Source of the DNA: Bifidobacterium breve
GTDB lineage: Bacteria > Bacteroidota > Bacteroidia > Chitinophagales > Chitinophagaceae
Assembly (NCBI GenBank): GCA_943323935.2
Contig: CALPJR020000036.1
Span: forward strand, 1-7,346
Length of the DNA stretch: 7,346 nucleotides
Direction: 5' to 3'
Notes under the pieces: model-generated
Seen by the model: only the letters and a program-made list of their open reading frames with translations
What the model was told of the DNA's origin: nothing
Database searches by the model: none
Position numbers and translations under genes: made by a program
Part shown: in pieces, positions 1 through 6,522 of the stretch
How the letters are laid out: every line of letters begins with the position of its first letter
Position numbering within the stretch: the first letter of the stretch is position 1

Positions 1-765
1 AGTGGCTAATTTTTTTTCTTTTTTTGGACTAGCTTCAAATGCATACAACTGAATGCTATCCTTTGTTTTAGCTGGGTGTACAGGACTGTTTAGGAATGCA
101 AATAATTTCGTTGAATCATCATATCGTTTGTTGTAATCATTTGGGACAATGTAGATATTAAAATTTGTTGCAGGTAAAAATTTAAATTCAAAAATACCTT
201 GTCCATTGATCCTTGTATAGTAATTGGGTTTGTCTTTGAAAATAGCAGAATCATTTTCAATAGGATGCAATACTGCAATTAAACTACTGTCCACCAATCC
301 ACTTTCAGCTATTTGAACTTTGCCATAGAGCTTACCTGTGTCTATTTTGTCTCCTGTACTAAATACATAGGTATAATTTTGTGCAATATTGCCTTCATTC
401 ACATCTCTTAATGCATTGCCAAATTGAAAACTATAAGTGGTGTTTGCATTTAAACTATCTGATAAGCGAATGCGTACCATATTTAATCTTTGATCTATCA
501 AAGGATTGTTCTTAATATTAGGAGATACAATCAATTGTTCTTGTATGGCATTGGTTGTGATGTATTCGTTAAAGCTGATCAAAATTTCCTTGGGAGCAAT
601 GTTTGTACTGGAGTCTTTTGGTTTCGCATATACAGCATAAGGTGGGATACTATCTCTAGGTCCTCCAGAAGGGGGTACAATATTGGCACAGCCACCTACC
701 TGAATGAGCGCCATTGCAGTCAAACAAATGAGTAGGATAGCTGGAATCAATTTGAATCGAGTCAT
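1..765 (-). CDS. Ig-like-domain lipoprotein, C-terminus beyond left edge
   Basis: This frame stays open from the ATG at 765-763 to the left edge, giving 255 codons without a stop, so the C-terminus is missing. Residues 1-25 look like a lipoprotein signal: Arg3 and Lys5, a hydrophobic stretch at 7-21, then the lipobox VGGC with Cys26 as the predicted lipidated residue. CANIVPPSGGPRD follows, a start I know from Bacteroidota lipoproteins carrying a bacterial Ig-like (SbsA/Big_5 type) domain. Residues of about 38-137 fit that domain, with alternating strands and the segment TTYSFQFGNALRD. A second beta-rich region starts near residue 145. The protein is probably anchored in the outer or inner membrane; its role is unknown. 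It lies 15 bases downstream of the helicase gene on the same strand, so co-transcription is likely. The visible end is lysine-rich (SPKKEKK). I am fairly sure of the gene and its lipoprotein nature, less sure of the domain name. Confidence 0.85.
   Translation of the reverse strand, partial: MTRFKLIPAILLICLTAMALIQVGGCANIVPPSGGPRDSIPPYAVYAKPKDSSTNIAPKEILISFNEYITTNAIQEQLIVSPNIKNNPLIDQRLNMVRIRLSDSLNANTTYSFQFGNALRDVNEGNIAQNYTYVFSTGDKIDTGKLYGKVQIAESGLVDSSLIAVLHPIENDSAIFKDKPNYYTRINGQGIFEFKFLPATNFNIYIVPNDYNKRYDDSTKLFAFLNSPVHPAKTKDSIQLYAFEASPKKEKKLAT
10..25 (-). repeat. Interrupted poly-A tract A7-G-A8 in the lipoprotein gene
   Basis: Read on the coding (minus) strand, this is seven A, one G and eight A, encoding the lysine-rich KKEKK near the visible end of the lipoprotein. 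The tract is plainly visible. The reading frame stays open on both sides up to the window edge, so there is no sign of a frameshift here. Such runs can slip in replication or sequencing. Confidence 0.7.
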
Positions 766-777
766 AGTTTGCAAACT
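766..777. promoter_or_regulatory. 12-bp perfect palindrome abutting the lipoprotein start codon
   Basis: AGTTTGCAAACT is its own reverse complement and fills 12 of the 15 bases between the helicase stop codon and the lipoprotein ATG. On the minus strand it overlaps TAAGTTTG (779-772), an exact match to the Bacteroidota -7 promoter consensus TAnnTTTG. I see no TTG-type -33 element 19-21 bases upstream, so a promoter is doubtful. About two 12-bp palindromes are expected by chance in a window this size. Confidence 0.25.
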
Positions 778-780
778 TAG

Positions 781-3700
781 TTAAATTTCCTCCTCTAGGG
801 CATGTAATGCGACGGCTAGTTCATTGTTTTTTACAAAATTGCACCAATGACAATCTTCCTTCCCACAACCGGTATAAAAATCTTTCTTTTGAATTTTATC
901 CCAAACCATTTTTATTTGCTGCTGAACTGTGGTGATGTCTGCTTCTGTCATCTCAATGGCAATCTTTTCAAAAGCTTTTTTCTTATTGGGTTCCACAAAA
1001 TCAAATTCTGCACTAGTGACCTGCCAATTTTTAGGATGATGCCTTAAGAGTATTTTATAAAACACGGCCTGTCTCCAGTAATCTCCTCCATTTGGATTCT
1101 TTTCATTTGGTCCAATCAGCTGCGCTCTTGCGTTATCAATATTGCCCGTCTTGTAGTCAATCACCACCACGTCTTTGCCATTGAATTCAATTTTATCTAT
1201 CGCTCCTTTTAAAGGAATATCATTGACCACGATATTGGTGATTCTGTATTCTGTTGCGACAATTTTATTCCACCCTTGCACATAAAAATCATAATAGTTG
1301 ACAAGGACAGTTCCACCAAGGTCTAGGCGATCTTTAAATTCTTGTTGTGTAAATGCTTCACGATGTCTTTTCATGTAGAATTCAAAATCTTCTACAAGTG
1401 TCTGTTTATCGGGAAATACATTGCCTGCTTTTTGCATTTTTTCAAATAGCTTATTCAGTGCATCGTGAATCGCAGAACCAAATGTAGTCGCTTCTGATTT
1501 TCCAGAAGGTACACGAATTAAACTATTGTAATAAAAACGCAATGGGCAGTTTAAGTAATTGTTCAATGCGGTGACATTCATCGAAAATTTATCCAATTTG
1601 GGCTGGATAAAATCGGCCTCTAATTGCGCAATGCTTGGCTTTAGTGTGGTTTCAAGTCTAAGCAATTTATATTGCATTTTAACGGATGCATCTAGTTGCT
1701 GATTTTGTATCAAACCATCATTGCCTTGTACTAATTCAATTAGAAATTGACTCGGCTCAAGTTCTTTTCCATCTGCCTTATACTTACTATATGAAATGGT
1801 TAAATGTTTTTTTGCTCTTGTGATAGCCACATAAAATAACCTTCTTAATTCTTCTTTATCATCCGCTCTTTCTAAACTACTCAATACTGTATCTGGGAGC
1901 TTATAACCTGCAGCTGCAGTCGTTCTTTTTTTCTCCCAATAAGCCGCATTGGTGCCTGCTAAAAACACATGGGTAAATTCAAGTCCCTTACTACTATGTG
2001 TGGTCAATAAATTCACACCAGCATCTGAGCCTAAGGTAATGGGCAATGGCAGGCGGATGTCTTCGCGTTTCATTAAACGAAAGATGTCAACCAAGGTCTT
2101 TAAATCTAAACTTGGCTTGCGATGCGTTTCCTCTTTGATAAAGTCAAAAAAGGAAGTCACCATATCCAATTCTGCAGCTTTATCATCACTATTTAACACA
2201 GCTTGTATGATGCCTGTCTTTTGTAAAATCTGTTCAATCAAATTCACCAAAGTGACATTGGGGATTTGTCCAATTAAGTCTTCTAAAACTTTAACAGCCT
2301 TCGCCACCTGCGCCAATCCACCTGTTGAAAATAAATCTGTTTGTACCTCTTGGGTTTTATCAATTAATACTTTTCTAAAACTATTTTCTTTATGATTGAA
2401 TTTTAATTGATTGGCCTCCACCGTAAGCGTAGCAATGGTGATAGGGGATATCTGCCACCATTTAAAATGCAGTATTTCAAATAATAAATTAGCACCCTCG
2501 TTGGGTTGATCCCACTCACAGGCTAAATAGTCTAGTATTTTTAAGATCTGCTGAATCAGTATTTGATCAAAAAGGTTGGCAGTTCTTCTGCTGTAAATAG
2601 GGATATTTTTTTGCTGTAAAAAATGGGCAATTTCAGTTCCGTACTTATGTTCTTTATATAGTACCGCAATCTCTTTTGGGTCCGTCCCACTTTCAATGAG
2701 TTTTGCAATTTTTTCAGTGATGTCCATCATCTCTTCCTGTGGATCATTGTATTGCAAGATGGATGGTGCAATATCAATGGATTGATTTTCTGGGAGGGAC
2801 GCAATTAAATTTTTTGATAAGCCGTCAATCTTATTGATCAATCTTTCCTGATTTTGGTTGATCACCTGTGTAGACGCATCTAAGATAGGCTGGGTGGATC
2901 GGTAGTTTTGTTCTAACACAATATTGACGATATCATCTTTGAACTGCGTTTGAAAATGCAACATGTTTTCGACATTGGCACCTTGGAATCTAAAAATACT
3001 TTGGTCGTCATCACCCACTACAAATAAATTGGGTTGCTCCCAATAATTGGTAAGCAATTGCACGAGTTCATTCTGTGTACCACTGGTGTCCTGAAATTCA
3101 TCAACTAAAATATATAAGTAACGTTCTTGGTATTGCGCTAACAGATTTTTATTTTCTTTGAAGGCAAGAATTACCCAATTGATCATATCATCAAAATCAT
3201 AACGTCCATGTTTTTTCATGAGACCTTGGTAATCGTCAAAAGCAGCCACTGCCGCTTTTAATTTGCCCATTTTTTCAATGGCATCGTCTACAAGCCCCTG
3301 TTTAAGCGCTCCTGCTTCAAACTGTTTGTATTTTCTTTGGTAGACAAACTCGTCTCTAAATGGAATGTCCTGAATATATTGATCTATCTGTTCAGTTAAA
3401 AAAGTGACATCCCATCCTTCTTTTTTCATGGCACTAAACAACTTACTTAGGTTGGTCATCTCATAATAGACATCCCCTTTAAATCGCTTTAAAGGATTGG
3501 TTTTATCAAATTGGTCTATGAGTTCTTTTAGTAAAGCAATTTTTTCCAATTCAGAAATTGGGTCTAAACTTGGTTTCTCAAACAGCGATAAATTGTCTTG
3601 AATGATATCATTGCAAAAAGAGTGGAAGGTCGCAATGGTTACTTTATAAGCTGCAGTCCCAATAAAATCCATCAATCTTTTGCGCATTGCGATTGCACCA

Positions 3701-3918
3701 GCATCCGTATAAGTAAGACATAAAATATTTTCTGGTGCGGTATCTGTCTCTAATAAAATTTTTCCAATCCTGGCGCCAAGAATCTGTGTTTTACCTGTAC
3801 CTGGTCCTGCAATCACCATCACTGGTCCCTCAATGGTATCCACTGCCTTTCTTTGTGCCTCGTTTAATCTTTTGTATAGGTTTTCAAAAGCCAGTTGCTG
3901 GTCTGCTTTACTAATCAT
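781..3918 (-). CDS. UvrD/Rep-family helicase fused to PD-(D/E)XK nuclease
   Basis: This is a 1045-residue superfamily 1A DNA helicase with a C-terminal RecB-type nuclease, probably acting in double-strand-break processing or related repair. The helicase motifs appear in order: Q motif LNEAQRKAV (18-26), Walker A AGPGTGKT (37-44), Ia LTYTDAGA (68-75), Ib TFHSF (97-101), II LVDEFQDT (271-278), III VVGDDDQSIFRFQGA (300-314), IV LEQNYRS (335-341), V TTHSSKGLEF (639-648) and VI RLFYVAITRAKKHL (693-706). The nuclease spans about 780-1030: His818, Asp908 (GAIDKIEF), Asp921 and Lys923 (DYKTG), then Gln950 and Tyr954 (QAVFY). Cys791, Cys1018, Cys1023 and Cys1026 could hold a 4Fe-4S cluster, as in AddB and AdnAB nucleases. 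Both active sites look intact. The single-chain motor plus nuclease resembles an AdnA or AdnB subunit more than AddA, but whether it works alone is unknown. It starts at the first ATG of the frame, 66 bases from the divergent SRPBCC gene. Confidence 0.95.
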   Translation of the reverse strand: MISKADQQLAFENLYKRLNEAQRKAVDTIEGPVMVIAGPGTGKTQILGARIGKILLETDTAPENILCLTYTDAGAIAMRKRLMDFIGTAAYKVTIATFHSFCNDIIQDNLSLFEKPSLDPISELEKIALLKELIDQFDKTNPLKRFKGDVYYEMTNLSKLFSAMKKEGWDVTFLTEQIDQYIQDIPFRDEFVYQRKYKQFEAGALKQGLVDDAIEKMGKLKAAVAAFDDYQGLMKKHGRYDFDDMINWVILAFKENKNLLAQYQERYLYILVDEFQDTSGTQNELVQLLTNYWEQPNLFVVGDDDQSIFRFQGANVENMLHFQTQFKDDIVNIVLEQNYRSTQPILDASTQVINQNQERLINKIDGLSKNLIASLPENQSIDIAPSILQYNDPQEEMMDITEKIAKLIESGTDPKEIAVLYKEHKYGTEIAHFLQQKNIPIYSRRTANLFDQILIQQILKILDYLACEWDQPNEGANLLFEILHFKWWQISPITIATLTVEANQLKFNHKENSFRKVLIDKTQEVQTDLFSTGGLAQVAKAVKVLEDLIGQIPNVTLVNLIEQILQKTGIIQAVLNSDDKAAELDMVTSFFDFIKEETHRKPSLDLKTLVDIFRLMKREDIRLPLPITLGSDAGVNLLTTHSSKGLEFTHVFLAGTNAAYWEKKRTTAAAGYKLPDTVLSSLERADDKEELRRLFYVAITRAKKHLTISYSKYKADGKELEPSQFLIELVQGNDGLIQNQQLDASVKMQYKLLRLETTLKPSIAQLEADFIQPKLDKFSMNVTALNNYLNCPLRFYYNSLIRVPSGKSEATTFGSAIHDALNKLFEKMQKAGNVFPDKQTLVEDFEFYMKRHREAFTQQEFKDRLDLGGTVLVNYYDFYVQGWNKIVATEYRITNIVVNDIPLKGAIDKIEFNGKDVVVIDYKTGNIDNARAQLIGPNEKNPNGGDYWRQAVFYKILLRHHPKNWQVTSAEFDFVEPNKKKAFEKIAIEMTEADITTVQQQIKMVWDKIQKKDFYTGCGKEDCHWCNFVKNNELAVALHALEEEI

Positions 3919-3984
3919 GGGTTAAAATTAATGGCTTTGTAGCGATTTCATACAACAAAATGCCAAAAGCATTGTTAATCAAGT
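3919..3984. promoter_or_regulatory. Divergent intergenic region between helicase and SRPBCC genes
   Basis: These 66 bases must hold, or lie next to, the promoters of both divergent genes. For the helicase, the minus strand shows TTG (3955-3953), a 22-base spacer and TAATTTTA (3930-3923), one base off the TAnnTTTG consensus. It sits so close to the ATG that the transcript would be nearly leaderless. An interrupted inverted repeat TTGTA-9-TACAA (3937-3955) lies between the genes. Upstream of the SRPBCC start is a small hairpin AATGC-CAAAA-GCATT (3959-3973), extendable by AAC/GTT across a two-base bulge. No plus-strand promoter is convincing. Confidence 0.35.
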
Positions 3985-4458
3985 ATGTCTAAAGTGTACA
4001 CCATCCATACCGAGCAATTTATCCCAATTTCTTTGACAGAAGCCTGGGACTTTTTTAGTAGTCCAGCCAATTTGGCTAAAATCACCCCAGCCAAGATGGG
4101 GTTCAATATCATCAGTCAATTCCATGGTGAAAAAATGTATCCAGGGCAGATCATTGAATACACAGTGAAGCCGGTCATGAACATTCCTTTGTATTGGATG
4201 ACCGAAATCACCCATGTGCAAGAAGGCGCCTATTTTGTAGACGAGCAGCGATTTGGTCCTTATACCATGTGGCACCACCAGCACCATTTCAAGGCAGTGC
4301 CGGGTGGGGTTAAAATGGATGATATTGTCCATTACAAAATCCCGATGGGGTTCTTGGGGGATATTGCACAAGTACTTTTTGTCAAAAAGCAGCTGCAGGA
4401 TATTTTTGATTTCCGTTTTAAAGCGGTGGAGGATAAGTGGGGCGCTTACAAGCCTTAG
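3985..4458 (+). CDS. SRPBCC-fold (START/polyketide cyclase-like) protein
   Basis: This encodes a complete 157-residue protein, the usual length for a single SRPBCC (Bet v1-like) ligand-binding domain. It has no signal peptide or membrane segment, so it should be cytosolic. The N-terminal strand is followed by the characteristic helix segment LTEAWDFFSSPANLAKITP (about 18-35). The middle has alternating beta strands: WMTEIT (71-76), the aromatic and His-rich stretch FGPYTMWHHQHHF (90-102), and MDDIVHYKIP (111-120). A long C-terminal helix follows at about 127-152, which in this fold covers the ligand cavity. The ligand and reaction cannot be read from the sequence, and the family includes binding proteins as well as enzymes. 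The gene is divergent from the helicase and lies upstream of kup on the same strand. Its GC content, counted by hand over several lines at about 40-52%, is higher than the 33-35% of sampled kup lines. The antisense frame over it is a shadow. Confidence 0.88.
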   Translation: MSKVYTIHTEQFIPISLTEAWDFFSSPANLAKITPAKMGFNIISQFHGEKMYPGQIIEYTVKPVMNIPLYWMTEITHVQEGAYFVDEQRFGPYTMWHHQHHFKAVPGGVKMDDIVHYKIPMGFLGDIAQVLFVKKQLQDIFDFRFKAVEDKWGAYKP

Positions 4459-4484
4459 TATTTCCCTGTAGAATTTATTTTAAA

Positions 4485-4507
4485 AATAGTTCCCTATTCT
4501 GATTTTT
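4485..4507 (+). terminator. Weak candidate terminator after the SRPBCC gene
   Basis: A 5-bp stem AATAG-TTCC-CTATT (4485-4498) is followed by CTGATTTTT (4499-4507), 27 bases after the SRPBCC stop. The stem is short and AT-rich, so termination would be inefficient at best, and read-through into kup is likely. Confidence 0.2.
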
Positions 4508-4532
4508 GAGTACAGAAAATGTATCAACTTTG
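4505..4532 (+). promoter_or_regulatory. Weak candidate kup promoter of Bacteroidota type
   Basis: TTTG (4505-4508) and CAACTTTG (4525-4532) resemble the -33 TTTG and -7 TAnnTTTG elements of Bacteroidota promoters, with one mismatch in the -7 box and a 16-base spacer, slightly shorter than usual. Transcription would begin near 4538, downstream of the ATG at 4519, which would leave the ATG at 4552 as the start of kup. Confidence 0.2.
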
Positions 4533-4551
4533 GTGTCTATATTATTCATCC

Positions 4552-6522
4552 ATGGTACAAAATTCAGGGCATACCCACAAATTCTCAGTTGCAGGCTTAT
4601 TAGTTACTTTAGGAATTATTTACGGTGATATTGGAACCTCTCCTTTGTATGTATTTAGTACAATCATTAACCACAAAGTAATTACAGAACAATTAATCTA
4701 CGGTGCTATCTCTTGCGTTTTTTGGACACTAACATTACAGACTACTTTTAAATATGTGTTTTTAACACTTAGAGCAGATAATAGAGGTGAGGGCGGCATT
4801 TTTTCTTTGTTTGCATTAATCCGTCGTTATGTAAAATGGATTTATATTCCAGCAATCATAGGAGCAGCTATGTTATTAGCAGATGGGATGATTACACCAC
4901 CCGTGTCTGTGTCTTCTGCTATTGAAGGATTGGCGGGCATAAAAGGTTTAGAAAAAATTATTGTACCTGGTAATGACTTAACAGTAGGTATTGTACTTGC
5001 CATCATCTCTCTACTTTTTTTCTTTCAACGTTTTGGTACAAAAATTATTGGATTTGCATTTGGTCCTATTATGTTAATATGGTTCTCCATGATTACAATT
5101 TTAGGATTGATTCAGGTAATTGGTAATATCTCAATTCTTAAATCATTGAATCCTTATTATGGACTTGATTTATTATTAAACTACCCTAAAGGTTTTTGGT
5201 TATTGGGTGCTGTGTTTTTATGTACTACTGGAGCCGAGGCTTTATATAGCGATTTAGGTCATTGCGGTCGTAAAAATATTCAGGTAAGCTGGATGTTTGT
5301 AAAATTTGCCCTAGTGATGAGTTATATGGGACAAGGTGCTTGGTTATTAAATCATGTTGGCACTACTTCAAATGGCATTAACCCATTTTTTGAAATCATG
5401 CCGCATTGGTTTTTATTAATTGGTATTGGTATTGCAACCATTGCAACGATTATTGCCAGCCAGGCTTTGATTAGTGGTTCTTTTACTTTAATCAATGAAG
5501 CCATAAGTTTAAACTTTTGGCCGCGTGTCACAGTTAAATTTCCCACAGATCAAAAAGGCCAAATTTATATTCCTAGTTTAAACTTAATTCTTTGGGTAGG
5601 CTGTGTGACCATGCTGCTTTATTTTAGAAAGAGTGAACACATGCTTGCCGCTTATGGTTTCTCCATTATTGTCACAATGATTATGACCACCATTTTAATT
5701 AATTTTTACATGTTAAATGTAAGAAGGTGGAATCGCTGGGTGGTAGCGCTTATCATTTTAGTTTTTTGCATTGTTGAAGTCTCCTTTTTTGTAGCCAATG
5801 TGGTGAAAATTCATGAAGCAATGATCACATTTATATTTTCTTTCAGCATGATTTTTGTGATGACGATATGGCATCGTGCGCGTAAAATTGCGAATCGATA
5901 CCTGGATTTCGTGAAGCTAGGTACTTATTTAGAGCAGCTATCCAACTTGAGTGCAGACAAAGATGTGCCTAAATATGCTACCCACTTGGTGTACTTAACC
6001 AAGGCGAATAATCACAGAGAAATTGAACATCGTATTATTGATTCTATTTTAAATAAGAAACCAAAGCGTGCTGATATTTATTGGTTCATTCATATTGACC
6101 GTACGGATTCTCCATATGGCATGTCTTATAGCATTCGTGAATTAATTGATGACAAAGTAATGCGTGTTGATTTTAAATTAGGCTTCCGTATTCAGCCTCG
6201 TGTGAATGTGTTGTTTAAGAAAGTCATGCAGGAATTGAATGAGTGTCAGGAATTGGGTATCTACAGCAAGTATGAATCTTTAAAACAAAAAGATTTCCAC
6301 GCAGATATTACCTATGTAATTATTGAAAGCTTCTTCTCCATTGAAAATGAACTTTCATTGAAAGAGGACTTTATTATGGATTTATATTTTAATATTAAGC
6401 AATTATCACAAAGCGATCAGAAAGCCTTTGGACTGGACAATGACATGACCATTGTAGAGCATGTTCCTTTAATTATCAAGGCCAATGAGAACCTTCCATT
6501 AAAACGTACCTACGAGCATTAA
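4552..6522 (+). CDS. kup: Kup-family potassium uptake transporter
   Basis: This is an inner-membrane K+ transporter of the KUP/HAK/KT family, which imports potassium, in studied members by K+/H+ symport. Residues here are counted from the upstream ATG at 4519, which gives 667 residues. Signature segments are GDIGTSPLYV (36-45), RADNRGEGGIFSLFAL (85-100), ADGMITPPVSVSSAIEG (121-137), GAEALYSDLGHCGRKNI (238-254) and QALISGSFTLINEAISLNF (315-333). About twelve membrane helices lie between residues 23 and 450, followed by a soluble C-terminal domain of about 215 residues, as in full-length family members. I prefer the ATG at 4552 (656 residues): it begins MVQNSGHTHKFSVAGLL, with the short polar lead usual for Kup, while the upstream ATG adds an atypical MYQLWCLYYSS. 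No c-di-AMP (ydaO-type) riboswitch fits in the short upstream gap. The gene ends tail to tail with the GHL10 gene, sharing TTAA. Confidence 0.95.
   Translation: MVQNSGHTHKFSVAGLLVTLGIIYGDIGTSPLYVFSTIINHKVITEQLIYGAISCVFWTLTLQTTFKYVFLTLRADNRGEGGIFSLFALIRRYVKWIYIPAIIGAAMLLADGMITPPVSVSSAIEGLAGIKGLEKIIVPGNDLTVGIVLAIISLLFFFQRFGTKIIGFAFGPIMLIWFSMITILGLIQVIGNISILKSLNPYYGLDLLLNYPKGFWLLGAVFLCTTGAEALYSDLGHCGRKNIQVSWMFVKFALVMSYMGQGAWLLNHVGTTSNGINPFFEIMPHWFLLIGIGIATIATIIASQALISGSFTLINEAISLNFWPRVTVKFPTDQKGQIYIPSLNLILWVGCVTMLLYFRKSEHMLAAYGFSIIVTMIMTTILINFYMLNVRRWNRWVVALIILVFCIVEVSFFVANVVKIHEAMITFIFSFSMIFVMTIWHRARKIANRYLDFVKLGTYLEQLSNLSADKDVPKYATHLVYLTKANNHREIEHRIIDSILNKKPKRADIYWFIHIDRTDSPYGMSYSIRELIDDKVMRVDFKLGFRIQPRVNVLFKKVMQELNECQELGIYSKYESLKQKDFHADITYVIIESFFSIENELSLKEDFIMDLYFNIKQLSQSDQKAFGLDNDMTIVEHVPLIIKANENLPLKRTYEH

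Noticed and set aside
90..735. Short open frames of 62 codons (90-278, minus) and 81 codons (490-735, plus)
   Set aside because: Both overlap the lipoprotein gene in other frames. The lipoprotein frame has a signal peptide, a lipobox and 255 uninterrupted codons.
786..795. GAGGAGGAAA on the minus strand as a Shine-Dalgarno site for the lipoprotein gene
   Set aside because: It encodes the Glu-Glu-Glu end of the helicase and lies about 20 bases from the ATG, too far. Bacteroidota genes also seldom rely on such sites.
1949..2395. 148-codon open frame on the plus strand
   Set aside because: It lies antisense inside the helicase gene, whose frame shows all the conserved motifs; its translation resembles no family.
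3979..4371. 130-codon open frame on the minus strand
   Set aside because: It is antisense to the SRPBCC gene, whose sense frame matches a known fold at the right length.
4459..4551. c-di-AMP (ydaO-type) riboswitch upstream of kup
   Set aside because: Such riboswitches precede some Kup-type genes in Firmicutes, but this gap is under 95 bases and shows no matching helices.
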